Shown here: positions 17,729 through 27,082 of the stretch, piece after piece
How positions within the stretch are numbered: position 1 is the stretch's first letter
Layout of the letters: each line of letters opens with the position of its first letter
Source of the DNA: Alkaliphilus hydrothermalis
GTDB taxonomy: Bacteria > Bacillota > Clostridia > Peptostreptococcales > Natronincolaceae
Direction: 5' to 3'
NCBI RefSeq assembly: GCF_016908555.1
Contig: NZ_JAFBEE010000013.1
Location: 1-64,000 of the forward strand
DNA length: 64,000 nt
The notes under the pieces: generated by a model
What the model was told of the DNA's origin: nothing
The model's input: only the letters and a program-made list of their open reading frames with translations
The model's database searches: none
Program-made: the position numbers and the translations under genes

Positions 17729-18625
17729 CTATTTTTTTCTCTTAATTGGCACGTAGATATCCATCGAAATTTTTTTATATACCCAAGGATGGCATCCCTC
17801 GTCATAAAACTCATAGTCTAATTTTCCATCATCAATTTCATATCCTGAGTTGGGGAACCATTCCTCCAATATAAATTTCCAAGTTCCCTTGATGGAGTCC
17901 ACGAATTCTTTAGGATCAACAGCCGGGGAGGTAAAGATGGCATAGGTGGCTTTTGGAACCTCCAACTGATACATTTCAGGTGTTGCCTTATCAAAGGTTT
18001 CAACTTCTACTCCGAATATATAAGAAAACTCATCGGTTTCTACATTTGTATTGACACATAAGCCGTACTCACCATGCTTAGGTGGATTTTGTGAGTCATA
18101 CAGAATATTTTCGTAGTTCTTTTCCCCCAAACCACATTCATCCCAAAATACAGGGATATCTCTAGTATGGGCATTATTCTTCATAGTGGTTTTAAATTCA
18201 TATCCAACAATTTTAAAAGCATCTTTTTCAACTATTTTAGGCTGCATTACAATTCCTCCGATTTCATTCATTTTTTTAAGGTTGACTCTTTGTGGAATAC
18301 TAATAGGAGCATGAAGGCGATAGAGGTTCGGGGGATACCCAAAGCACTTTTTAAAAGCCTTGGTAAAACCCGCGTGGGTTTCAAAACCATACTTTAGGGC
18401 AATGTCCAACACTCGATCACCGTTACTAAGCTCAAATAGGGCATATTGAAGTTTTCGTCTTGTAACATATTCCATAACTGATAAACCAAGTATTCGGTTG
18501 AAGATCTTATAGTAATGGTAGGTTGAAAAACCAGCAATTCCTGCAAGATGATCAACTGTGATTTTCTCCGATATGTTGTCGTCAATATAATCCACAGTTT
18601 TTTGTACTAATTCTATATAATCCAT
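17729..18625 (-). CDS. AraC-family regulator with GyrI-like effector domain
   Basis: A 298-residue protein with two N-terminal AraC helix-turn-helices (residues about 5-105; the second shows GFETHAGFTKAFKKCFG) and a C-terminal GyrI-like/SOUL-type effector-binding domain (about 130-298). This N-HTH/C-GyrI layout is that of Rob-like multidrug regulators that sense bulky hydrophobic ligands. The target is unknown. TAGGAGG is the ribosome site. A perfect CCGTACGG palindrome at 18655-18662, just upstream, could be an operator for self-regulation. Confidence 0.85.
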   Translation of the reverse strand: MDYIELVQKTVDYIDDNISEKITVDHLAGIAGFSTYHYYKIFNRILGLSVMEYVTRRKLQYALFELSNGDRVLDIALKYGFETHAGFTKAFKKCFGYPPNLYRLHAPISIPQRVNLKKMNEIGGIVMQPKIVEKDAFKIVGYEFKTTMKNNAHTRDIPVFWDECGLGEKNYENILYDSQNPPKHGEYGLCVNTNVETDEFSYIFGVEVETFDKATPEMYQLEVPKATYAIFTSPAVDPKEFVDSIKGTWKFILEEWFPNSGYEIDDGKLDYEFYDEGCHPWVYKKISMDIYVPIKRKK

Positions 18626-18865
18626 GATTACCTCCTAAGGAGAAGATTTCTGTTCCGTACGGTAATTATATAATAACATTGTCAGAAGTGGTTTTCTTAT
18701 CCAGATTTGTTATGTTTGAAAAAATTCTTAAATATTTTAATACAGGGTTGTACTAAAAAGGACTATTAACAGCAGATGTGTTGAAGGAAACTTATCCTGT
18801 ATTGATTTAAAATTTTTGATTGAATCATTTCTACTTATAACCAAAATGTGCTATAGTTATATTAG

Positions 18866-18874
18866 TGTTATAAT
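18866..18874 (+). promoter_or_regulatory. Extended -10 promoter of the M42 peptidase gene
   Basis: TG-T-TATAAT at 18866-18874, about 48 bases before the start. The rest of the 18626-18921 gap shows no gene. Confidence 0.45.
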
Positions 18875-18921
18875 TTAGAAAATTTAAATACAGAGCTTAG
18901 TGATACAGAGGAGGGTATTAT

Positions 18922-19962
18922 ATGATGAATTTAGCCATCAACAAGGAATATGTTTTGAAGAGAGCAAAAGAATTATTAGAATTCCATAGTCCCACTGGAT
19001 TCTGCTTTGACATTATGGAATTAATTAGAGGGTGGACAAAAGAATTTGGATATGATTTCGATTCAAATATTAAGGGCTGTGGAATCATTACTATCCCAGG
19101 ACAAAGCAATGAAAAAGTAATCGGATTATCAGCCCATGTAGATACTTTAGGAGCAATGGTAAGGTCTATCACAAGTGATGGGACATTGAAATTTACTTTA
19201 CTGGGTGGGCCAATCGTGCCGACCCTAGACGGAGAGTACTGCCACATCCGTACAAGAGAAGGAAAATTATATACAGGTACCTTTTTAAGTACCAGTCCAG
19301 CAGCTCATGTTTATGATGATGCTTCTAGCAAAAAAAGAGATCCTCAAAACATGGAGATTAGAGTTGATGAAAAAGTAACCAGTAAGGATGATGTATTGGA
19401 ATTAGGCATTAAAGCAGGAGACTTTATCTTTATTGATCCCAAGACAACTATCACAGAATCTGGCTTTGTGAAATCTAGATTTATAGATGATAAGGGTAGT
19501 GTTGCTTGTTTAATTGGATTGATGGAATTATTTAAGAGGGAAAACATCAAGCCCCTATATACAACTAAAATATTTGTATCTACTTATGAAGAAGTTGGTC
19601 ATGGTTCTGCCTTTATACCCCATGATATTACAGAAATGATTGCAGTAGACATGGGTTGTATCGGTGATGACCTAACCTGTACAGAATATGATGTCTCCAT
19701 CTGTGCAAAGGACTCTTCTGGCCCATACGATTATAATATGACGACTAGACTAGTTAAATTGGCTGAGGAATTTGAGTTGGATTTTGCAGTGGATATTTAT
19801 CCAATGTATGGATCTGATGTATCAGCTGCCCTTAGAGCTGGTAATAATATCCGTGGAGCATTAATCGGGCCAGGGGTACACGCTTCCCATGGAATGGAAA
19901 GAACCCATTACAATGCCCTTGAAAATACAATTAAGCTATTATACTTGTATTTGACTAAATAG
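18922..19962 (+). CDS. M42-family metallopeptidase
   Basis: A 346-residue M42 aminopeptidase or endoglucanase-M-like protein that forms tetrahedral dodecamers in studied members. Metal and catalytic motifs are visible in order: GLSAHVDTLG (first His/Asp), DDKGSVACL (bridging Asp), TYEEVGHGSA (catalytic Glu pair), AVDMG (Asp) and GVHASHGMERTH (last His). It hydrolyses N-terminal residues from peptides in the cytosol. GAGGAGGG precedes the ATG; a second ATG follows immediately. It is monocistronic. Confidence 0.88.
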   Translation: MMNLAINKEYVLKRAKELLEFHSPTGFCFDIMELIRGWTKEFGYDFDSNIKGCGIITIPGQSNEKVIGLSAHVDTLGAMVRSITSDGTLKFTLLGGPIVPTLDGEYCHIRTREGKLYTGTFLSTSPAAHVYDDASSKKRDPQNMEIRVDEKVTSKDDVLELGIKAGDFIFIDPKTTITESGFVKSRFIDDKGSVACLIGLMELFKRENIKPLYTTKIFVSTYEEVGHGSAFIPHDITEMIAVDMGCIGDDLTCTEYDVSICAKDSSGPYDYNMTTRLVKLAEEFELDFAVDIYPMYGSDVSAALRAGNNIRGALIGPGVHASHGMERTHYNALENTIKLLYLYLTK

Positions 19963-20014
19963 GAACTAATCAAAATCTTGAGGTAAATAGCTTAAGAAAG
20001 CATTCATAGGACAA

Positions 20015-20048
20015 AAAATCCCTCGAGACAAAGGTCTTGAGGGATTTT
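20015..20048. terminator. Bidirectional terminator
   Basis: A 15-bp stem (20015-20029 with 20034-20048), A-rich on one side and T-rich on the other, between convergent genes. Confidence 0.88.
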
Positions 20049-20050
20049 CT

Positions 20051-20941
20051 TTAGCAAAATCCTCTTTTTGAGGACTTAATGAATTTAATAAACTCGTCTT
20101 CAAAATGAGAAAGCGGATGGTCCGTTCGATAGGCAATGTAGAATTCACTATAAATGTCAAGATTTTCTACTTTAATTTCTTTTAGGACACCGTCCCGAAG
20201 TTCTCTTTTTATAGTAAGCTCTGGTATAAAAGAGATTCCTTTGCCAGAAATAACAGAAGTCTTAATGGCCTCCATTGAGTTAAGTTCATAAATAACATTT
20301 AAATCATGTAGATCTACCCCTAAAGGACTTAGATGCTGATGAATGGTTTCTCTGGTGCCTGAGTTTGCTTCTCTAAAGATTAAGGGTAGCTTTTTAAGTT
20401 CTTCAACACTAATCTCCTGTTTAATAAAAGGGAGGGAAGTCACCAACACTAATCTATCACTGGCAATTTTATCGGTCTTAATTTCAGTAAGAGTTGTATT
20501 GCCATGAATAATTCCAACGTTAATTGTTCTATCTAAGAGGTTTTTCATAATTCCCTTTGTATTCTCTATCTGAAAGTTAATGTCTATTTCAGGATGCTGA
20601 TGCTTATAAATATAGATGCTACAGGGTAAGGCGTACTCACCAACGGCTTTACAGGAACCCAAGAGGAGTTCTTTTCTATTGCTTTTAAGGTTTTTGAGGT
20701 CCCTTTCAATATTATCCTGCATTGAAAGGATTGTATCAGCATAATCAAAAACCACTTTACCTGCCTCTGTTAGCTCAACACCACGATTACTTCTAATTAG
20801 AAGAGTCACCTCTAGATCTTTTTCTAGGGATTGAATCTGCATACTCAACCCAGGTTGCGTTAGATGGAGCTCTTTTGCAGCTTTTGAGATGCTATTTTGT
20901 TTAACTGTTACGTAAAAAACTTTTAAATACTGAATGTTCAT
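20051..20941 (-). CDS. LysR-family transcriptional regulator
   Basis: A 296-residue LysR regulator: winged helix at residues 1-60 (SISKAAKELHLTQPGLSMQI), linker helix, then a periplasmic-binding-like effector domain (about 90-290). It is most like the CysB/CysL-type group, but the ligand cannot be told. It is not divergent from an obvious target; the next minus-strand gene upstream, a small Fe-S protein, may be regulated or may only be a neighbour. Confidence 0.85.
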   Translation of the reverse strand: MNIQYLKVFYVTVKQNSISKAAKELHLTQPGLSMQIQSLEKDLEVTLLIRSNRGVELTEAGKVVFDYADTILSMQDNIERDLKNLKSNRKELLLGSCKAVGEYALPCSIYIYKHQHPEIDINFQIENTKGIMKNLLDRTINVGIIHGNTTLTEIKTDKIASDRLVLVTSLPFIKQEISVEELKKLPLIFREANSGTRETIHQHLSPLGVDLHDLNVIYELNSMEAIKTSVISGKGISFIPELTIKRELRDGVLKEIKVENLDIYSEFYIAYRTDHPLSHFEDEFIKFIKSSKRGFC

Positions 20942-21022
20942 ATTCCCACCCTTTTTATATTAGTTTGATATTAATAATAATTATACCACAAAATGGTGAA
21001 AAGCCTAATGAAAGAATGTTCT

Positions 21023-21601
21023 TTAATGGGTCGGCTTTTTCTTGCATACTTTTAAGCACTCAGCACAACCCCTAATGGAATAAGGAATACACCTATTTAG
21101 GTGAAATTGATTGTTATAAAAGGCATCAGCAGGACAGGAACGAATACATTCACCGCAGCTAATACAATGCTCTCCTTCAGGTTGATTTTCAGTCTTTGTT
21201 GGAGTGAGGGGGGCATTGGTAAATAGGGCTGCAAATAAGAGTCCTGCCCCGTAGTCTTTATTAACTACGATACCATTTCTTCCCCATTCTCCCATTCCTG
21301 CCGACACTGCTAATGGTCTAAAATCTCCAAATAAAGACAGAACTGTTTTGTAGTGGGCAGTATAACCTTCACCCTTCAAGATAGAAGCCACTTGGTCCTG
21401 GACGTGCCTACTACGGAGATAGTCCTTTGCCAGCATTTTTGATGAGAGTAAAGGAACATTCAAAAACCACTTTTCTGTAAAGGGAAAGGCAAAGAGGATG
21501 ACGGGTTCAACTCTTCTGATTTTTGTAACACCCGTCAACAGCGCCTCCTCCTTTAAAGCTTTTTGTTGTATATAATTCGTTAGTTCGTCTTGGTATGTCA
21601 T
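21023..21601 (-). CDS. Small 4Fe-4S protein, truncated QueG-like
   Basis: A 192-residue protein with a C-terminal double cluster region (CISCGECIRSCPADAF, then CAECLKVC) and an upstream part similar to the C-terminal half of epoxyqueuosine reductase-like proteins (VSAGMGEWGRNGIVVNKDYGAG). It is about half the length of QueG (roughly 310-380 residues) and lacks the cobalamin-binding front of the enzyme, so queuosine reduction is doubtful; an electron-transfer or reductase role is likely. The start is the ATG at 21601, six bases after AGGAGG; the frame is open seven codons further. Confidence 0.75.
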   Translation of the reverse strand: MTYQDELTNYIQQKALKEEALLTGVTKIRRVEPVILFAFPFTEKWFLNVPLLSSKMLAKDYLRSRHVQDQVASILKGEGYTAHYKTVLSLFGDFRPLAVSAGMGEWGRNGIVVNKDYGAGLLFAALFTNAPLTPTKTENQPEGEHCISCGECIRSCPADAFYNNQFHLNRCIPYSIRGCAECLKVCKKKPTH

Positions 21602-21809
21602 AGAGATCCTCCTGAGACTCATTTTCTATTAGTTTTAGACATTACCACGACAATATACCATATATTTCACTAACCTTCCTTCTACATCTCTAGGCGGAGG
21701 GAAAAACCGACTAGGGGACGTTAAAGGAATTATCTAATTTTGATATATTTGTATTAGAGGAAAGATCATGACACTTGGTCAGTAATCTATAAATTATGGA
21801 GGGATTTGT

Positions 21810-23081
21810 ATGGAAGGGTTTTTAAAGCTTAAACAGGAGAGTATTTTTCAAAACAAAAGCTTTATGCTTCTTTTAATGGGGCAAATTGTATCGAATCTAG
21901 GAAATGCAGTACATTCTGTGGCAGTTTCATGGTTTATTATGAACACAGTAGGAAAAGAGCTTTCTGGGACTTATATGGGGATATTTGGTGCATGTGTATT
22001 GATTCCTTATATAATCTGTGGCCCATTGTCGGGGGTATATGTAGATCGGATTAGCCGTAAGAAGATTATTGTTGGCACTGATCTCATTCGAGGATCATTG
22101 ATTGTATTATTGGGTGGGTTGGTATACTTAAATATTTATCCTATGATTTCCTTGTTCACCATTACTTTCTTAAGTGCCTTATTTGGCTCCTTCTTTAACC
22201 CAGCGGTGGATGCCTCCATCCCCAATATCGTAGCTGAAAAAGACTTAACCCAAGCAAATTCATTAAATGGTATGAGCCGTCAGCTTACTTGGATTATCGG
22301 TGGGGCAATTTCAGGATTCTTGTACTATAAGCTAGGGATTATCGGGATTTTCTTAGTAAACGGTATATCCTTTATATTATCTGGTATTTCTGAGACTTTT
22401 ATCAAACTGCCCCATGTTAAAAAGGAAAGCAATGAGTCCAGCAGCTTTTGGAGTGATTTTAAAGGCGGCGTAAAATATGTAAAAAATCAAAAGACCCTTA
22501 TGAGGGTGATGGTTTTCTCATTAGTGCTGAACTTTATTTATAGTCCTATTTTTCAGATTGTATTCCCGAAAACATTGAAATTCACCTTGGATATGGGGGC
22601 TAGAGAATATGGTATTCTTCAATCTTTATTCCCTGTAGGGGCTATGTTGGGGATGGTGGCATTATCATCCTTTAAAGTACTACAGGATAACCACAGGGTA
22701 GTAAAACTTGCTATACTTATACAGTCTATATTCTTTATCGGGTTTGGTATTCCAATTATTTCAACGATGCTGGATCATCTGGGAAATTCAAATGTATATA
22801 TACTTTACTGTATTTTGGCGGTTCTATTAATGATTTGTAATGCGTTTATCAATATCCCCTTCTTTACAGCCCTACAGAAAAAGGTTCCAGATGAGTATAG
22901 GGGAAGGTTCTTTGGTCTACTAAACACTTTATCTCAAGGAATCGTTCCCATTGGTCTTGGATTCTATGGTTTTATATCAGATTTGGTACTTCCATCTGTA
23001 ATCTTCATAGGATCTGGAATCGTGGCTTTACTAATGGGGGTATGGATTATCGGAACTACTGATTTTAAAGAAATACTTTAG
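21810..23081 (+). CDS. MFS exporter, macrolide-efflux-like
   Basis: A 423-residue major facilitator protein with 12 predicted helices. The loop-2 motif between helices 2 and 3 reads GPLSGVYVDRISRKK, as in the MefA/drug-H+ antiporter-3 group. It probably exports a hydrophobic compound; the substrate is unknown. ATGGAGGG is the ribosome site. It stands alone. Confidence 0.82.
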   Translation: MEGFLKLKQESIFQNKSFMLLLMGQIVSNLGNAVHSVAVSWFIMNTVGKELSGTYMGIFGACVLIPYIICGPLSGVYVDRISRKKIIVGTDLIRGSLIVLLGGLVYLNIYPMISLFTITFLSALFGSFFNPAVDASIPNIVAEKDLTQANSLNGMSRQLTWIIGGAISGFLYYKLGIIGIFLVNGISFILSGISETFIKLPHVKKESNESSSFWSDFKGGVKYVKNQKTLMRVMVFSLVLNFIYSPIFQIVFPKTLKFTLDMGAREYGILQSLFPVGAMLGMVALSSFKVLQDNHRVVKLAILIQSIFFIGFGIPIISTMLDHLGNSNVYILYCILAVLLMICNAFINIPFFTALQKKVPDEYRGRFFGLLNTLSQGIVPIGLGFYGFISDLVLPSVIFIGSGIVALLMGVWIIGTTDFKEIL

Positions 23082-23209
23082 TATTAAACCCCTGACATCC
23101 TTCACTTTGCTTTTCATTGGAACATAAAATTCTCATAGGAATATAATTAATATAAGTGAGGAAATTAAAAAAATATAGACTTGCTCTATGAATAGCAGGG
23201 GGGAAGACG

Positions 23210-25027
23210 ATGGAAATAGACAAAGTGAGGTTGATTGAAAAAGAAGCTATTAGTGGAGGACTGTCCAAGGCAGATATAGATTATTTATTAGCAAAAGAGA
23301 ATCGAAGAATGTTTAAAAGAACCAACTTGACGGGTGATGAGGCGGTAAATATTGGTACCCTGATCATGGATAATCATATCTATTTGATGGAAATATGGAA
23401 GGAATATCCCTATAAAGGTAAGTTGGATTGGAAAATCGATCCTTACAAAGACAAATCTTGGACTTTGTACTATCATAGCCTTAGAATGGTCAGTTATTTA
23501 TGTAATGCCTATGAGACGACAGGGGAACTTCAATATTTAGATAAATCTAAGGAGATAATCAGTGATTGGATCGAGAACAATCACATTGAAAAACTAACGG
23601 TAAAGATCGCATGGAATGAGCATAGTGCCAGTAATCGAGTTCTTAACATGATTTATTATCTTGAAATGATCAAGCAGACCCCAAATATTGATTATGAATT
23701 TATGAATAGTCTCCTATTAGCCTTGTATGTTCATGGGGAATTTTTAGCAGATACTAAAAATTATGTTGCTAACAATCACGGAATCATGCAGGACAAAGCG
23801 CTGATGGAGCTATCGCTTTTTTATAATGAGTTTGAAGATGCTAATAGATGGTTAGATAATTGCTTGAAGCGATTACTATTGCGATTTCATAAGGATATAA
23901 CCCATGAGGGGGTTCATTTAGAACATTCCCCATATTATCATATATTTGTATTGCAACTGTTTACTGATATAGAAGAAATGCTAAATTTCTATGGTAAATC
24001 TTTAGGGGAGGCCAGTAGAAAAACTTTTGCTTTAATGAAGGAGTATCTAGCCTATGCTATTAAACCAGATGGAAAATTACCCACTATAGGGGATACCAAT
24101 GATGCTTTAATGGAGGAAAGAAAAATATTTGATCACCCCTTCTTAGATTATGTATTATCCCAAGGAAAGGAGGGGGTAAGGCCTACTGCCACCAGTAAAG
24201 TTTATCCAGTAGCAGGTATAGGGATTTTTCGGGATAAATGGAAAACCCACCCCAACTTTCATCTAAGTACCTATCTATTTTTTCACGCAGGTTTTCATTC
24301 AACCACCCATAAACATGGTGATGATCTATCCTTTATCTTAAGCGCTTTAGGGAAAGATATTTTCATAGACCCAGGGAAGTATAATTATGATAAATATAAT
24401 AAATATCGCCAATACTTCAGATCTACCTGTAGCCATAACACAATTACGGTTGACGGGAAGGAGTATAGACTAAAAGAAGAAAATATAGGTAAAAGTAAAT
24501 TGTTGGGTTGGAATCTTACGGAGGAATACGACTGGATAAAAGGAGAACATACCTTGTATGAAGGAGTTAGAATTATTAGGGAAATTCTTTTTATTAAACC
24601 CAATGCAATAGTCATCCTTGATTCTATTGAGTCGGGGAAATTCCATTCTTATCAACAAATATTCAATCTAGCTCCAGGAATAACCGTCAGAAAAAAAGAT
24701 TATGGAGGATTTGAAGCAGTTTTTGAAAATAAAGAGTTAAAGATACTGTTGACGCAAGTGAATCCTGTCGATAAAGTAAAAAGTTACTCAGCATCAGAAA
24801 AGCCATTAAAGGGCTATGCTTCACCACGCACAAATCAGTTAGTTAAGATTCAACAGGTTGTATTTGAAAAAAAAGGTAAAGATATTGAGTTTATTACCGC
24901 TATCAATATTAAAAGTAAACAATATGAAAATAAAATAAGGGGTATTCAAATTAAAAATTATCAATCTACGAGACAAATAAAATATTATTGTGATGGTGTG
25001 TTAAAGACCATCCATTTAAAAAGATGA
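23210..25027 (+). CDS. Heparinase II/III-like polysaccharide lyase family protein
   Basis: A 605-residue protein without a signal peptide. The N-terminal half (about 40-330) is an alpha/alpha toroid with the alginate-lyase-type box VANNHGIMQDKAL; the C-terminal half is the Heparinase II/III beta-sandwich with FHSTTHKHGDDLSFIL and FIDPGKYNYDKY. The Asn/His/Tyr residues of the lyase active site are plausibly in these boxes. In gene clusters such proteins often accompany polysaccharide synthesis rather than degradation, and here the next genes are a glycosyltransferase and a UDP-sugar dehydrogenase that makes uronic acids. GGGGGGAAGACG precedes the ATG. Confidence 0.82.
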   Translation: MEIDKVRLIEKEAISGGLSKADIDYLLAKENRRMFKRTNLTGDEAVNIGTLIMDNHIYLMEIWKEYPYKGKLDWKIDPYKDKSWTLYYHSLRMVSYLCNAYETTGELQYLDKSKEIISDWIENNHIEKLTVKIAWNEHSASNRVLNMIYYLEMIKQTPNIDYEFMNSLLLALYVHGEFLADTKNYVANNHGIMQDKALMELSLFYNEFEDANRWLDNCLKRLLLRFHKDITHEGVHLEHSPYYHIFVLQLFTDIEEMLNFYGKSLGEASRKTFALMKEYLAYAIKPDGKLPTIGDTNDALMEERKIFDHPFLDYVLSQGKEGVRPTATSKVYPVAGIGIFRDKWKTHPNFHLSTYLFFHAGFHSTTHKHGDDLSFILSALGKDIFIDPGKYNYDKYNKYRQYFRSTCSHNTITVDGKEYRLKEENIGKSKLLGWNLTEEYDWIKGEHTLYEGVRIIREILFIKPNAIVILDSIESGKFHSYQQIFNLAPGITVRKKDYGGFEAVFENKELKILLTQVNPVDKVKSYSASEKPLKGYASPRTNQLVKIQQVVFEKKGKDIEFITAINIKSKQYENKIRGIQIKNYQSTRQIKYYCDGVLKTIHLKR

Positions 25028-25065
25028 TTTTACTCGTCTGAAACATTTTCTCCTCTATATTATTG

Positions 25066-25122
25066 CAAAGAGCTGGCGCCGTAGCATATTCTTAATATAC
25101 GCTACAATCGACAGCTCTTTTG
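25066..25122. terminator. Bidirectional terminator, palindromic-element-like
   Basis: A long interrupted stem: AAGAGCTG pairs with CAGCTCTTT, and GTAGC.ATATT pairs with AATATACGCTAC. It resembles the 3' half of the larger palindrome at 40320-40443, sharing ATACGCTAC and CTTTTGTT. Confidence 0.75.
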
Positions 25123-25151
25123 TTTCAATCTAAAGTTTTTTTACTTTCTGC

Positions 25152-26903
25152 TTATACTGTGACGGGGGTAGTATAATCATCAGTATTTTCAGTGATGATT
25201 TTGCACTTTTTTAAGTGTTCTTCATCGTTAATTTTCCAAGTATGATCATCTAAAGAAGCGCGTCTACAGACCACATGATTAAATCTATCTGTAGAATAAA
25301 TCTTGAAACCTTGCTTGGAGCAATCCTGTAAGAATTGGCTATCGCTACCCTGTTGACGGTCTGTAACAAATTTTACTTTATCAAAAACGTGTTTTTTTCC
25401 TGTAATGGTGGAGCCAGCTACAAATTTGGTATATTGATTTTCTTTATATTCAAATTTAAGACCCAAGGTCTTGAGTCCTTCAAAATAGATATAATAGCAT
25501 CCTTTTCCTACAATGTCGGCATCGGTGTATTTGAAGGCATTTAATAGGTCACCAAGATATTCTGGAGCATAATAGTTGTCATCATCAAATTTAGTAATGA
25601 TATCACCATTAGCTTTAGAAATAGCAAGATTTAGACAAGCTCCCAATGGCTCTGCTTCATCAAGTTGTAGAATCATGACATTCTTATATTTCTTAGCCCT
25701 GTTCTTCCATAGTTTAAGATCCATTCTATTGTCATTTAAAACCACAATCATTTCCTTGTTTTTGTAGTTTTGCATATCGAAATTAGAAAATACATTATCC
25801 ATATAATATTGTCTATTAGTACCCATTACAATGGAAACTAAGGGTTCCTCTTTATCAATAGAAGTATTCATCACCTTTTTAACTATTTGGTTTAATCTAT
25901 GCTTGTAGGTATGATGCTTTAGGACTTCTCTGATTCCAATAAGGCTGTATTGATCCCTTTTACCTTGGTCGTTAATAAGCAATTCCAAATGGCTGATCGT
26001 CTCAGCTTCCGATTGTGAAAGGTGAACAATACCACTAAACATTTCGTCTATTCCAACGGAATAGGAACTAATGACATTTGTACCACATGCCAAGAGTTCA
26101 AAGACCCTCCTAGAAAACATTGTAGGACTCTGATTACAGGAGTTGACATTTAAGAATATAGGGTATTTTTTATAGGTTGAAGTCATTTCGTCATAAGCTA
26201 AACTACCTTTTATATGGGGTTGATAGACATGTGGAAATTTATAATGGTCTGATTGTGTGAAGTTATTCATTCGATCGTAAATATGAAGGTCATAATTTAG
26301 AGCAGGTTTCAGCATCATCTCCAGTTGTTTGACCCGTTCCTCATGTCCTGTATTATACCAAGTACCGGCAAATGCTACTTCTCCTAGTTTGGTTTTATTC
26401 TTATTGATTGGATTGTGGATTTTAGGTTGAGCAGCAAAAGGGAGGGAATAGATTCTGTTGTGACCTAATATTTCCATGTACTTTGGGATGCAGTGGGAGT
26501 CGGTGGTAAAAACATAATCAAATAGCTTTGCAGCAGAGATAAACCTTTGAAAGTTTAATGGATCTTCCTTATTCCAAAAAACGGTGGGGATTTTGTAAAA
26601 CCTACACCAACGAATAAGCTGCTCTAAAGGTTTGTCGCTCTTATCTTGTAGATTAGAGATTTGGTATCGCCAACTGCCATCATTACCCATCCAAGCGGAT
26701 TCCACCAACAACATATGGGGTTTTTCATTTGTGAGGGTTTTTTGCCAGTTTGTCTTTTTAAGGGGTATGAGGATACATTCATGTTTAAAGCATTCATGAC
26801 TGAACTCGTCTAAAATACAAGCTATTTTTAGTGGTAATTGCTTTTCACTTCCTTTTGCACATGGCTTTTTAAAACGTTTTATATTTCTAAAATAAAACTT
26901 CAT
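25152..26903 (-). CDS. Two-domain glycosyltransferase (CgeB-like plus GT2)
   Basis: A 583-residue fusion. Residues about 25-345 resemble CgeB/YkvP spore-maturation glycosyltransferases (FVFTTDS-type stretch, then FLNVNSCNQSPTMFSRRVFELLACG, the GT-B donor-side motif). Residues about 355-580 are a GT-A, family 2 domain with VSIVMGTNR and the metal-binding DxD in TKFDDDNYYAPEY. Both domains look intact, so one protein may add two sugars in succession. No signal or membrane segment is seen. In Bacillus, CgeB acts in the mother cell on the outermost spore glycan layer; the same role here is inference. Confidence 0.82.
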   Translation of the reverse strand: MKFYFRNIKRFKKPCAKGSEKQLPLKIACILDEFSHECFKHECILIPLKKTNWQKTLTNEKPHMLLVESAWMGNDGSWRYQISNLQDKSDKPLEQLIRWCRFYKIPTVFWNKEDPLNFQRFISAAKLFDYVFTTDSHCIPKYMEILGHNRIYSLPFAAQPKIHNPINKNKTKLGEVAFAGTWYNTGHEERVKQLEMMLKPALNYDLHIYDRMNNFTQSDHYKFPHVYQPHIKGSLAYDEMTSTYKKYPIFLNVNSCNQSPTMFSRRVFELLACGTNVISSYSVGIDEMFSGIVHLSQSEAETISHLELLINDQGKRDQYSLIGIREVLKHHTYKHRLNQIVKKVMNTSIDKEEPLVSIVMGTNRQYYMDNVFSNFDMQNYKNKEMIVVLNDNRMDLKLWKNRAKKYKNVMILQLDEAEPLGACLNLAISKANGDIITKFDDDNYYAPEYLGDLLNAFKYTDADIVGKGCYYIYFEGLKTLGLKFEYKENQYTKFVAGSTITGKKHVFDKVKFVTDRQQGSDSQFLQDCSKQGFKIYSTDRFNHVVCRRASLDDHTWKINDEEHLKKCKIITENTDDYTTPVTV

Positions 26904-27082
26904 TCCATCACCTACCTCAAAATATTAAATACACTACAACACTACAATATATTCTTTATAGCTTTAAAAAAGACATTTAATTGCATTATGTATAGTAATA
27001 CAGATATAAAATGCACAGTAGCCTCCTTAAAATAATATAATAAAATCAAGTTAAGGTATGATTTAATAGAGGAGTGATGGAA

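Noticed and set aside
21023..21601. Annotation as epoxyqueuosine reductase QueG
   Set aside because: Only the C-terminal half and clusters are present; the protein is too short for the cobalamin enzyme.
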